This document shows, in pieces, positions 1 through 5,685 of a stretch of DNA of 5,992 nucleotides. A model generated the notes under the pieces. That model did not search any database and was not told the origin of the DNA. It worked only from the letters and a program-made list of their open reading frames with translations. The position numbers were made by a program, and so were the translations under genes. Position 1 is the first letter of the stretch, and each line of letters opens with the position of its first letter. The DNA comes from Clostridiales bacterium (GTDB taxonomy: Bacteria; Bacillota; Clostridia; Lachnospirales; Lachnospiraceae). The stretch lies in the NCBI GenBank assembly GCA_019418195.1, contig DYCJ01000141.1:832-6823 (forward strand). Direction: 5' to 3'.

Positions 1-174
1 GATCTGCTGGTAAGCCTGCTGGACTTCCTTGAACTTCGCCTCTGCCTCGTCCTTGTGAGGATTGTTGATATTCGCATCCGGATGATACTTTCGGCTTAGT
101 TTACGATATGCCTTTTTAATCTCCTCATCCGATTCATTTCTATCCACACCCAGTATGCTGTATGGATCTGTCAT
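1..174 (-). CDS. J-domain (DnaJ-like) protein, N-terminal part, cut by window edge
   Basis: The minus-strand frame starts with ATG at 174 and stays open to base 1, giving 58 residues. They read as a J-domain: the helix I start DPYSILGV (residues 3-10), a basic helix II with [14 protein letters not shown] (20-33), the diagnostic HPD tripeptide at 31-33, and the helix III motif [13 protein letters not shown] (46-58). The HPD loop is what J-proteins use to stimulate the ATPase of DnaK/Hsp70. An AAGGGAG ribosome binding site lies about 6 nt before the ATG. The rest of the protein is missing, so it cannot be said whether this is full DnaJ (with G/F and zinc-finger regions) or a short J-domain protein. 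Lying 98 bp after a small zinc-ribbon membrane protein rather than beside dnaK or grpE favours a specialised J-protein. The J-domain call is very secure; the subtype is unknown. Confidence 0.93.
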   Translation of the reverse strand, partial: MTDPYSILGVDRNESDEEIKKAYRKLSRKYHPDANINNPHKDEAEAKFKEVQQAYQQI

Positions 175-218
175 TTCTTTCTCCCTTCAGCACAAGATCT
201 GCCGGCGCAGCATCATCT

Positions 219-231
219 CCATATGATATGG
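219..231. repeat. Small perfect dyad CCATAT-N-ATATGG upstream of the J-domain gene
   Basis: The sequence ccatatgatatgg is a perfect 6-bp inverted repeat around one central base. It lies in the 98-bp gap between the zinc-ribbon membrane protein and the J-domain gene, about 45 bp before the J-domain start. It could be a regulator half-site pair, but no clear promoter was found next to it and a 6-bp dyad can arise by chance. Confidence 0.2.
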
Positions 232-272
232 TATGTGACAGCCGCTGCCCTGTGCACTCTGTATTTGTCTGA

Positions 273-680
273 TCAGCTTTTTTTGATAAATGTAGTACCG
301 CATTTCGGGCATCTCACCTCAATCTTACCCTTGCCCTTCGGTATGCGGATTTTCTGCTTACATGACGGACAGGTATAAATATGATATACCTTTCTCTGCT
401 TCCATATATTTCTCTGTTTCTGGAAAAAATTCCTGATCCCGTATGTCTTTGCCAGAAAAGCCTGATTCTCTGCATAACGCTTGCTCACATTTCTTGAAAA
501 CACCCGGAAATAGCAGTAGATCACGCAAACCCAGCCAAGCAGATAAAGTATCAGCGCAACCGGATCATTCCCCAGAAAGGCAGATATAAGCACAATGACC
601 AGCCCCACTATGAGAAGAAATTTTGATAACTGGTCAACTCCGTATCTTCCCTGCATAAAACGTATAAATTTTTCTTTCAT
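273..680 (-). CDS. Small membrane protein with two helices and a C-terminal zinc ribbon
   Basis: The predicted product has 135 residues. Two hydrophobic helices are visible at about residues 19-37 and 41-61. A basic, probably cytoplasmic stretch follows (about 63-98, many K/R), and then a C-terminal zinc ribbon with C104, C107, C124 and C127 (CPSC, 16 residues, CPKC). The ribbon resembles the zinc-ribbon modules often seen at protein ends, but no enzyme domain is present, so the function is unknown. I placed the start at 680 (MKEKF) because GGACAGG lies 5 nt upstream, whereas the longer option at 725 has no visible ribosome binding site and adds an atypical N-terminus. The gene is probably transcribed from its own promoter near 782-810 and precedes the J-domain gene, with which it may form a two-gene unit. 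The coding call is secure; the role is a guess. Confidence 0.85.
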   Translation of the reverse strand: MKEKFIRFMQGRYGVDQLSKFLLIVGLVIVLISAFLGNDPVALILYLLGWVCVIYCYFRVFSRNVSKRYAENQAFLAKTYGIRNFFQKQRNIWKQRKVYHIYTCPSCKQKIRIPKGKGKIEVRCPKCGTTFIKKS

Positions 681-682
681 TT

Positions 683-692
683 CCACCTGTCC
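683..692 (-). promoter_or_regulatory. Ribosome binding site that sets the start of the zinc-ribbon protein
   Basis: Read on the minus strand, GGACAGGTGG sits directly upstream of the ATG at 680. GGACAGG is 5 nt from that ATG, and no equivalent lies before the upstream ATG at 725. This decides in favour of the shorter 135-residue protein. Confidence 0.6.
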
Positions 693-781
693 TTTTTTAA
701 TAAAACAAACCTGATCCTGTGCCATGTTTTTGCAGAAACAGCCGCTATGCCGGTCTGCTCCGCAAGTTCAGTACGAGATAT

Positions 782-810
782 ATTTTCCTCTGTTTATCCG
801 GCAAAGTCAA
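782..810 (-). promoter_or_regulatory. Candidate sigma-A type promoter for the zinc-ribbon/J-domain genes
   Basis: On the minus strand, TTGACT (810 to 805) matches five of six consensus -35 bases. It is followed by a 17-bp spacer and GAAAAT (787 to 782), which matches four of six -10 bases. Transcription would begin near 775, leaving a leader of about 95 nt before the ATG at 680. The site lies in the only sizeable non-coding gap on this side of the ABC operon, which supports it. The -10 match is mediocre. Confidence 0.4.
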
Positions 811-836
811 TTAAAATCCTATAAAATTTGTACAAC

Positions 837-868
837 AGTTCAGCCATCTGTTATCAGGAAACTGAACT
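837..868 (-). terminator. Hairpin directly after the DUF4340 stop, possible operon terminator
   Basis: A perfect 7-bp inverted repeat, AGTTCAG and CTGAACT, encloses 18 nt and begins 1 nt beyond the TAA stop at 872-870. Extra CC/GG pairs inside could lengthen the stem around a bulge. On the minus strand the downstream side reads TTGTACAAATTTT rather than a clean T-run, so intrinsic termination would be weak. It could instead be an mRNA 3'-end stabiliser or a partial attenuator. The position at the end of the four-gene operon is the main support. Confidence 0.35.
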
Positions 869-869
869 T

Positions 870-1778
870 TTACACATTTAGAATGTTATCGCATATCTCA
901 TCTGAGATCAAATACACGATCCGCGAGTCATTCAACATCACATACCGGTTTCCGCTTCCGTCTTCGTTTCCAATATACAAGGTAAGCAGCTGTTCTTCGT
1001 CATCCTGCGTGTATGTGGCCTCGACTGTGATCCGCGAATCCTCGTCCAGTCCGTACACATCCAGATCCTCATCTTCTACGGAATAATCGGCCGCCTCGGA
1101 AAGTGACACTGCGCCTAAACCTCCTGCCACAGCTGCAATATCTTCCGCCTGGTCTTCATCCTCACTGTCATAGGTCGTCGTCTCGCCATTCTGAGTAATG
1201 ACTTCTTTAACAAGATTTCCGCTTCCGATACTCGGGTAATCGTCAAGCCGCGCCATATCGTCCAGAGTGTAATTGAACGGATCGATCACACTGCTGTTCA
1301 CGGTATATACTGTATCGTTTCCATTCAGCATCACATAATAATCATCCCCGGTCATATCTCCGAAAAGGAGCTCGGTCGTATTACCGTCCGCGTCTGTGTA
1401 CTCTATCGTGTAAGCCGGTTCATCCAGTCCGTAGGCGTCAATGGAATCTCCGTCCGTCAGCTCCCGGCCTGCGGTAATGCTGCCCACTGTCTCTGCCATA
1501 TCTTCCGGATAGCTCTGCTGCAGCGGAAAATCTTTATCCGGGGTGTAGTACCACTGATCATCTTCTTTGCTGAACTCAAGGTCACCGTTTCCTACATTAA
1601 ATTTCAGTGACACGATATCTTCAGCAGAGGTGTCTGTCACGTGGACTGTCGCTGCCTCCTGTTCCTCTTGTGCTTTTTCTTCCTGCTGTGCATTCCATGT
1701 CCTCAGGCCGAAATACACTGCAACCAGCAGGATCAGGACGGCCAGAAGGATCAGTATGCCTTTGTTCTTCTTTCTCAT
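870..1778 (-). CDS. DUF4340 membrane-anchored protein of the ABC/GldG operon
   Basis: The predicted product has 302 residues. It has a basic N-terminus (MRKKNKG), one membrane helix at about 8-25, and then a long acidic domain that should face outside. Two copies of a similar unit are visible, at about 113-160 and 239-291; each starts with YGLDE and ends with YVMLN and a hydrophobic VY strand. This pattern, together with the neighbour genes, fits the DUF4340 family, which is commonly encoded beside GldG-like proteins. No catalytic motif is apparent, so it is more likely a structural or binding subunit than an enzyme. The ATG at 1778 overlaps the stop of the gldG-like gene as ATGA and has AGGAGG 8 nt upstream. 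The longer start at 1799 is less likely. It is the last gene of the operon. The family call is from recognition of the sequence pattern and context; the function is unknown. Confidence 0.88.
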   Translation of the reverse strand: MRKKNKGILILLAVLILLVAVYFGLRTWNAQQEEKAQEEQEAATVHVTDTSAEDIVSLKFNVGNGDLEFSKEDDQWYYTPDKDFPLQQSYPEDMAETVGSITAGRELTDGDSIDAYGLDEPAYTIEYTDADGNTTELLFGDMTGDDYYVMLNGNDTVYTVNSSVIDPFNYTLDDMARLDDYPSIGSGNLVKEVITQNGETTTYDSEDEDQAEDIAAVAGGLGAVSLSEAADYSVEDEDLDVYGLDEDSRITVEATYTQDDEEQLLTLYIGNEDGSGNRYVMLNDSRIVYLISDEICDNILNV

Positions 1779-3187
1779 GCTCTTCTCCTCCTGAACCATA
1801 CAACGAAGCCTCCGATCAGGATCACGGCCGGTATGCCGAATATTACAAGGAAGCTGAGCAGGCCGGTATGCTGCATTGTATTATACTCTGTACCAAGGCT
1901 CTTTGCCTCAATGGAAAGATTATGCACTCCCTCAAAATTGGCTGTCACCGCATTCATAAAGATCTGCGTATTCTCAAGCTGTGGGAATGTATCTGTGATC
2001 GACTGGTCGATCAGGCTGCCTGCCGAGATCACAGTAAGTCTGCTCTCTGTTGACTCTGTGCTCTCGATCGTCTCGGTGGCAACTGCACCAAGTGTATAAC
2101 TTCCCTGCTCCTGTGTCTCTTCCGTTACTTCATAAGCCTGATCAGACGATGACATAAATGCGGTCGTGGAGATCGTATCACGCTCCGGGTCGGTCAGATT
2201 CATGCCGTGTGCATTGGTGAGCAGTACCATCTCTGAAGAAATACTGTCTGCCATATCACCTGATACCGAAAGTTCCGGAAAGATATAGTAATAATTTCCC
2301 TGATAACACCTTGCCGGATCTGCAATATATCCGTCTGCTGCCACTATGCCGTATTCACTTAAAACGCTCGAAAGATTTGGGAGCTCTGCCGAGCTTGTGT
2401 CTCCAAACAGGACCATGGCCTTTCCGCCGCCGGCCAAGTAACTGCGCAGCATCCCGGCTTCATCCTCCGAGAGATCGGTCGTGGGTGCATACATCAGAAG
2501 CAGGTCACAGTCGTCCGGAATCGAAGTTGTCATCAGGAGATTCACTTCCGAGAGTGTATAGCTGTTCTTTTCCATCAGATCGGTGATCGTTGTGGAAAGG
2601 GAACTCTCTCCATGTCCTGTTGTCTGATAGATAGTATGGTCCGCATCATTTGTGACGTAGTTTACCGCGCCTGTGAGCTGTCCTTCTCCGTCAAATTCTG
2701 TGTATGATTCGGTTCCGTAATAATAGTAGGAATATTCATCCAGCACGAGGATATCGTTAAAGGAAACGGTTGTCGTTTTTCCGGTATCTTCACAGGATAC
2801 AACAATTGTATCCTCCGTCGTGTCATAGTCTGTCAGCGCAGACGGATGAAGCACCGGATCGATCCATTCTACATTGATCTTGTCTGACAGCGCCGCATAC
2901 CGGCTGAGGAATGTAGTGATCCTTTCGTCCGTGCTGTCTTTTACCGCCAGCACTGTCATATCCACTTCACTGTCCAGGCTGTCTAAAAGCTCTGCCGTCG
3001 TGTCCGAAATGTCGTAAATCTTCGTGCTGCTCACGTCCAGATTGCGGTAAGCTTCCGGAATCTGTCCGACGATCAGATTAAATACGATCACCACAGCGAG
3101 CACCAGCACGGTCAGACCCACGCTGTACGCTCCATGTCTCGTGCCTGATGTACGGAATATATTCTTCAATGATTTTATCTTATTCAT
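1775..3187 (-). CDS. GldG-like ABC transporter auxiliary protein
   Basis: The predicted product has 470 residues. It has a basic N-terminus, a membrane helix at about 23-41, a large extracytoplasmic region, and a second helix at about 443-464 followed by RRRR (466-469), so both ends should be cytoplasmic. Family hallmarks are the juxtamembrane strand with LDVSSTKIYDIS (50-61), the FDGEGQLTGAVNYVT segment (165-179), TGHGE (190-194), and a Rossmann-like stretch CDLLLMYAPTTDLSEDE (227-243) leading into YLAGGGKAMVLFG. These match the GldG / ABC_transp_aux family, non-enzymatic partners of ABC-2 transporters. An AGGAGG site overlapping the permease stop lies 8 nt before the ATG. The gene sits 12 nt after the permease stop and overlaps DUF4340 by 4 nt. 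The ectodomain is rich in D, E, S and T, including an ESTESTES run. In Bacteroidetes the family serves gliding and secretion; in clostridia its role is not established. Confidence 0.92.
   Translation of the reverse strand: MNKIKSLKNIFRTSGTRHGAYSVGLTVLVLAVVIVFNLIVGQIPEAYRNLDVSSTKIYDISDTTAELLDSLDSEVDMTVLAVKDSTDERITTFLSRYAALSDKINVEWIDPVLHPSALTDYDTTEDTIVVSCEDTGKTTTVSFNDILVLDEYSYYYYGTESYTEFDGEGQLTGAVNYVTNDADHTIYQTTGHGESSLSTTITDLMEKNSYTLSEVNLLMTTSIPDDCDLLLMYAPTTDLSEDEAGMLRSYLAGGGKAMVLFGDTSSAELPNLSSVLSEYGIVAADGYIADPARCYQGNYYYIFPELSVSGDMADSISSEMVLLTNAHGMNLTDPERDTISTTAFMSSSDQAYEVTEETQEQGSYTLGAVATETIESTESTESRLTVISAGSLIDQSITDTFPQLENTQIFMNAVTANFEGVHNLSIEAKSLGTEYNTMQHTGLLSFLVIFGIPAVILIGGFVVWFRRRRA
1785..1792 (-). 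promoter_or_regulatory. Ribosome binding site that sets the DUF4340 start
   Basis: AGGAGGAG on the minus strand lies inside the 3' end of the upstream gldG-like gene, with AGGAGG 8 nt before the ATG at 1778. It supports that start over the ATG at 1799 and, with the ATGA overlap, suggests translational coupling. Confidence 0.75.
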
Positions 3188-3195
3188 GATCCGGT

Positions 3196-3201
3196 CCTCC
3201 T
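3196..3201 (-). promoter_or_regulatory. AGGAGG ribosome binding site overlapping the permease stop
   Basis: On the minus strand the permease stop TAG (3202 to 3200) runs into AGGAGG (3201 to 3196), 8 nt before the ATG of the gldG-like gene. Ribosomes finishing the permease would arrive at the next initiation site, which favours coupled synthesis. Confidence 0.75.
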
Positions 3202-4066
3202 AACTCCAGCGTCTTTTCTGGATCGACTGTATTGTCAGAAAGACAAATACCGCTATGAGCGACAGATACAGAGCGATCCCGGTCACGTCCACAATGCTGT
3301 TTTCCGTGATGCCCGTGAACACATTTGCAAGGGCCAGCCTTCCCAGCAGGTTGGTGAGCAGATTCTCATAAAGCTCCTGCCTTACAATAAATACAATAAT
3401 TGACACAGCAGCACCGACTACTTCGATCCCGCCGGATAAAACAATATTTCCTGTCATGTGCCAAACATAAAATGCCGCGATCGTCAGGACGATCAGAACT
3501 CCCACAAGGCCACTGACCGCAGAGCTGGGCAGCATAGAGAGGATGCCGTCCCACAGATAGAGCACGAGCAGGATGCCGAAAGTACTGATAAACGCAATGA
3601 TCTGGCTCTCTGTCAGAGAGGACAGGAACATTCCGATAGACGCATAGACGCATCCCAGCAGGAAAAACACAATGATTGAAATATAATCTACTGTAAGATA
3701 CGCGGTTCCCTGAGCTTTAATGATCAGTGGAAAAATACAGAAGACCACATTCGGGATTGCGATCACAGTTATCATGGCGAGGTATTTCCCCACGACGACT
3801 TTTCCAAGGCTCACCGGGGCTGTCAGAAGAAGCTGGTCCGTCTTGTTTTTCCTTTCTTCTGAAAAGCTTCGCATCGTGATCAGCGGTATCCCGACGATAA
3901 AAACGATCAGCGAACCCGACAATGTATAGGAAAAATACGGATATCCAGACATCAGGTTGTAAGCCATAAAGTAGATTCCCGTAAAAGCGATAAGAAACGC
4001 TATAAATACGCATCCTACCATAGACTGGAAATATGATCTCAGTTCTCTTTTATAAATCGCCAGCAT
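3200..4066 (-). CDS. ABC-2 type permease, GldF-like
   Basis: The predicted product has 288 residues and is very hydrophobic. Helices are visible at about 17-37, 50-64, 95-115, 127-150, 155-172, 178-198 and near the C-terminus (about 262-281), though the exact number is uncertain. The N-terminal MLAIYKRELRSYFQS and the cytoplasmic stretch MRSFSEERKNKTDQLLLTAPV (65-85) are hallmarks of ABC-2 permeases of the GldF/NosY class; the latter segment is the probable coupling region for the ATPase. With the ATPase it should form the membrane pore or mechanotransmitter of the system, and the GldG-like and DUF4340 proteins probably attach to it. The start at 4066 was chosen because AGGAGG lies 9 nt upstream; the frame extends to an ATG at 4120, but that would add 18 polar residues unlike the family. 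It overlaps the ATPase gene by 17 bp. Confidence 0.92.
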   Translation of the reverse strand: MLAIYKRELRSYFQSMVGCVFIAFLIAFTGIYFMAYNLMSGYPYFSYTLSGSLIVFIVGIPLITMRSFSEERKNKTDQLLLTAPVSLGKVVVGKYLAMITVIAIPNVVFCIFPLIIKAQGTAYLTVDYISIIVFFLLGCVYASIGMFLSSLTESQIIAFISTFGILLVLYLWDGILSMLPSSAVSGLVGVLIVLTIAAFYVWHMTGNIVLSGGIEVVGAAVSIIVFIVRQELYENLLTNLLGRLALANVFTGITENSIVDVTGIALYLSLIAVFVFLTIQSIQKRRWS

Positions 4067-5048
4067 CTGTTCCGACCTCCTCCCATTTTGTCCTGGCAAT
4101 AAACGCATCCGGAACGGCATCGCTCTGGGTCAGTTCCATAAATACATCCTCCAGCGTCATTCCGGCTGCTTTCAGGGTCAGAAGCGGAGTCTTTGCAGAT
4201 GCAAATGCCATAAATACCCGTTCCCTTATATCCTCTCCCTTCTTTTCCGTGATCTTTGCCCATGTCACTCCGTCTCCTTTTTCCTGTGTCTCTATCATTT
4301 CGATTCCCGGCACATTCTTCAGGATCAGCCGCACTTCGGAAGGTGATGCCCCGGTCTCGATTTCAACGGAATTATGTTCACCCAGCATTTTCTCCAGGTT
4401 CTCCGGTGTATCGCTGGCTACCAGTCTGCCTTTGGATATGATCAGTATATAATCACAGACTTCCCTTACTTCCGCAAGGATATGAGAACTTAAGATGACC
4501 GTGTGCTTCTTCGCCAGTTTGCGGATCAGCTCACGGATTTCAATGATCTGCTTGGGATCGAGGCCCACACTTGGTTCATCCAGTATGATGATCTCCGGGA
4601 AGCCGAGGACTGCCTGTGCAAGCCCGACTCTCTGACGGTACCCTTTGGACAGGTTTTTGATCAGCCGGTGCTCCACATCCTTGATTCGCACCATCTTTTC
4701 TATCTCTGTAATTTCTTCCTCTCTTTTTGCTTTTGGTATTCCCTTTAATTCCGCTGCAAATTCAAGATATTCCCGAACTGTCATATCCACATAGAGCGGC
4801 GGCTGTTCCGGCAGATAACCGATATGCTTCTTTGCCTCTTCCGGTTCTTTCAGGATATCGTGTCCGTCAATGAGCACCTCACCCTCTGTCGCGCCGAGAT
4901 ATCCTGTCATAATGTTCATGGTCGTCGATTTGCCGGCGCCGTTAGGACCTAAAAAGCCATAGATCCGTCCGGATTCAATCTTAAAATCCAGATGGTCTAC
5001 GGCTAAATGAGATCCATATTTTTTTACCAGATTCCTCACTTCGATCAA
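4050..5048 (-). CDS. ABC transporter ATP-binding protein, GldA-like
   Basis: The predicted product has 332 residues and carries a complete nucleotide-binding domain: Walker A GPNGAGKST (34-42), Q-loop around YLPEQ (78-82), signature LSKGYRQ (133-139), Walker B IIILDEP (153-159) with catalytic E158, D-loop SVGLDP (160-165) and switch H189. The signature reads LSKGY instead of LSGGQ, a usual variant in the GldA/drug-exporter branch of ABC-2 ATPases. A C-terminal domain of about 100 residues ends with LEDVFMELT (299-307), as in DUF4162-containing ATPases. It should power the adjoining permease from the cytoplasm. The start codon is TTG at 5048, with AGGAGG 8 nt upstream; no ATG fits as well. It is the first gene of the four-gene operon and overlaps the permease gene by 17 bp. 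The family call is very secure; the transported or remodelled substrate is unknown. Confidence 0.96.
   Translation of the reverse strand: MIEVRNLVKKYGSHLAVDHLDFKIESGRIYGFLGPNGAGKSTTMNIMTGYLGATEGEVLIDGHDILKEPEEAKKHIGYLPEQPPLYVDMTVREYLEFAAELKGIPKAKREEEITEIEKMVRIKDVEHRLIKNLSKGYRQRVGLAQAVLGFPEIIILDEPSVGLDPKQIIEIRELIRKLAKKHTVILSSHILAEVREVCDYILIISKGRLVASDTPENLEKMLGEHNSVEIETGASPSEVRLILKNVPGIEMIETQEKGDGVTWAKITEKKGEDIRERVFMAFASAKTPLLTLKAAGMTLEDVFMELTQSDAVPDAFIARTKWEEVGTDAGDL
4076..4081 (-). promoter_or_regulatory. Ribosome binding site that sets the permease start
   Basis: AGGAGG on the minus strand lies within the 3' end of the ATPase gene, 9 nt before the ATG at 4066. It supports a 288-residue permease that begins inside the ATPase coding region. 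Confidence 0.75.
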
Positions 5049-5056
5049 AGCTTTAC

Positions 5057-5062
5057 CCTCCT
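5057..5062 (-). promoter_or_regulatory. Strong ribosome binding site for the TTG-started ATPase
   Basis: AGGAGG on the minus strand is 8 nt before TTG at 5048. The ideal spacing and the conserved start MIEVRNLVKKYG make the TTG start convincing. A strong site with a weaker initiation codon may tune the amount of the first protein. Confidence 0.75.
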
Positions 5063-5072
5063 GAACATATAC

Positions 5073-5086
5073 TTAAATACATTTAA
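5073..5086. repeat. AT-rich dyad ahead of the ABC operon, possible operator
   Basis: The sequence ttaaat-ac-atttaa is a perfect 6-bp inverted repeat around two bases. It lies between the candidate transcription start near 5089 and the ATPase ribosome binding site, where a bound repressor could block transcription. The low complexity of AT-rich DNA makes a chance dyad quite possible. Confidence 0.25.
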
Positions 5087-5095
5087 AAGGGTACC

Positions 5096-5124
5096 AGTAT
5101 TGTGTGAAAGTTCTGTGTTGTAAA
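5096..5124 (-). promoter_or_regulatory. Candidate sigma-A type promoter for the ABC operon
   Basis: On the minus strand, TTTACA (5124 to 5119, five of six consensus bases) is followed by a 17-bp spacer and AATACT (5101 to 5096, four of six). Transcription would start near 5089, about 40 nt before the TTG codon. It lies in the 141-bp gap that separates the sulfur/selenium cassette from the ABC genes. No good terminator was found in that gap, so read-through from the upstream cassette is also possible. Confidence 0.38.
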
Positions 5125-5189
5125 TGTGATAAAGAGATGGTCGGAACAGTTCATACCTAATCGCCGCTCCGCATGCACACTCGTCACGC

Positions 5190-5426
5190 TTAAAGCATGC
5201 ACTCATGCAGGTCCTCCTGCTCGATCCCGCGTTCTACCATCACTCCGGCGAGGCGTTCTCTCTCTGTAAGAGGCGCGCACCATGCAAGCCCGCACCCTGC
5301 GGATATCTCTCTCGGCACAGGAATCAGCCTGCCCGGAACATCCAGTTCCCGGCAGGCTTTCTCCATAGCCATAGTATCCGCTGTCGTATGAAATGTAACT
5401 ACAAGTTTTAATTCTTTCTTTCTCAT
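5190..5426 (-). CDS. DUF3343 (putative Se/S carrier-like) small protein
   Basis: The predicted product has 78 residues. The pattern fits DUF3343: an N-terminal strand KLVVTFHTTADTMAMEKAC, then PGRLIPVPREISAGCGLAWC (31-50), and a C-terminal segment ending in HECML. Cysteines at 25, 45, 50 and 76 are present; C45 in the SAGCG motif is the typical family cysteine and the most likely sulfur/selenium-carrying residue. The family is annotated as a putative Se/S carrier, but its chemistry is not established. The ATG at 5426 follows the TusA-like stop by 5 nt, and the ribosome binding site is weak, so translation may depend on coupling. The frame extends to 5513, but that part overlaps the TusA-like gene and does not resemble the family. 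The cassette context with YedE and TusA supports the call. Confidence 0.88.
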   Translation of the reverse strand: MRKKELKLVVTFHTTADTMAMEKACRELDVPGRLIPVPREISAGCGLAWCAPLTERERLAGVMVERGIEQEDLHECML

Positions 5427-5431
5427 ATGCT

Positions 5432-5644
5432 TTACTTCTGCGGCTCGATCACAACGACAAATCCCTCCTCTGTCTCTGTCGATGTATACTCTCTTCCGTG
5501 ATCTCTCGCACATTTCTCCACATTCATCCTCTGATGGGGTTCTGTCACAAGAATTCTTATGGCTCCTTTTTCGCTTTTGACCGCCTCTTCCGTGAGCATC
5601 ATCGGCTCCGGGCAGGAAAGACCTCTTGCATCTACTTCTTTCAT
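5432..5644 (-). CDS. TusA/SirA-like sulfurtransferase-type protein
   Basis: The predicted product has 70 residues, a usual length for the family. The N-terminal VDARGLSCPEPMM (4-16) contains the family CPxP motif, with C11 as the expected persulfide-carrying residue. The rest follows the two-layer alpha/beta TusA fold, with ILVTEPHQRMNVEKCARDHG (31-50) and a final strand GFVVVIEPQK (61-70). TusA-like proteins pass sulfur between partners; the related N-terminal domain of YedF is linked to selenium metabolism. Only this domain is present, so it is not full-length YedF. AAGGA lies 6 nt before the ATG. It sits 41 nt after the YedE-like gene and 5 nt before the DUF3343 gene, which implies joint expression. 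The fold call is secure; sulfur versus selenium is unresolved. Confidence 0.93.
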   Translation of the reverse strand: MKEVDARGLSCPEPMMLTEEAVKSEKGAIRILVTEPHQRMNVEKCARDHGREYTSTETEEGFVVVIEPQK

Positions 5645-5685
5645 CCTTATTCCTTCTTTCTCTTATTATTTCCAGTTATAACAGT

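Noticed and set aside
187..222. Minus-strand micro-frame of 12 codons (starting MEMMLRRQ) before the J-domain gene
   Set aside because: It has no ribosome binding site and no recognisable leader-peptide pattern.
724..1086. Plus-strand open frame of 120 codons
   Set aside because: It runs antisense to the end of the DUF4340 gene and the gap; its serine-rich, low-complexity protein resembles no family and it lacks a ribosome binding site.
1607..2099. Overlapping plus-strand frames of about 150 codons
   Set aside because: They are antisense shadows of the DUF4340 and GldG-like genes, with cysteine-rich, unfamiliar translations; the minus-strand proteins have clear family motifs.
4033..4452. 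Plus-strand open frame of 139 codons opposite the ATPase C-terminus
   Set aside because: It is antisense to a conserved ATPase domain and the permease start, with no recognisable protein features.
4067..5150. An 11-bp inverted match, CTGTTCCGACC, before the permease start (4067-4077) and in the gap near 5140-5150
   Set aside because: A match of this length is expected by chance in a window of this size, and neither site has a shared context.
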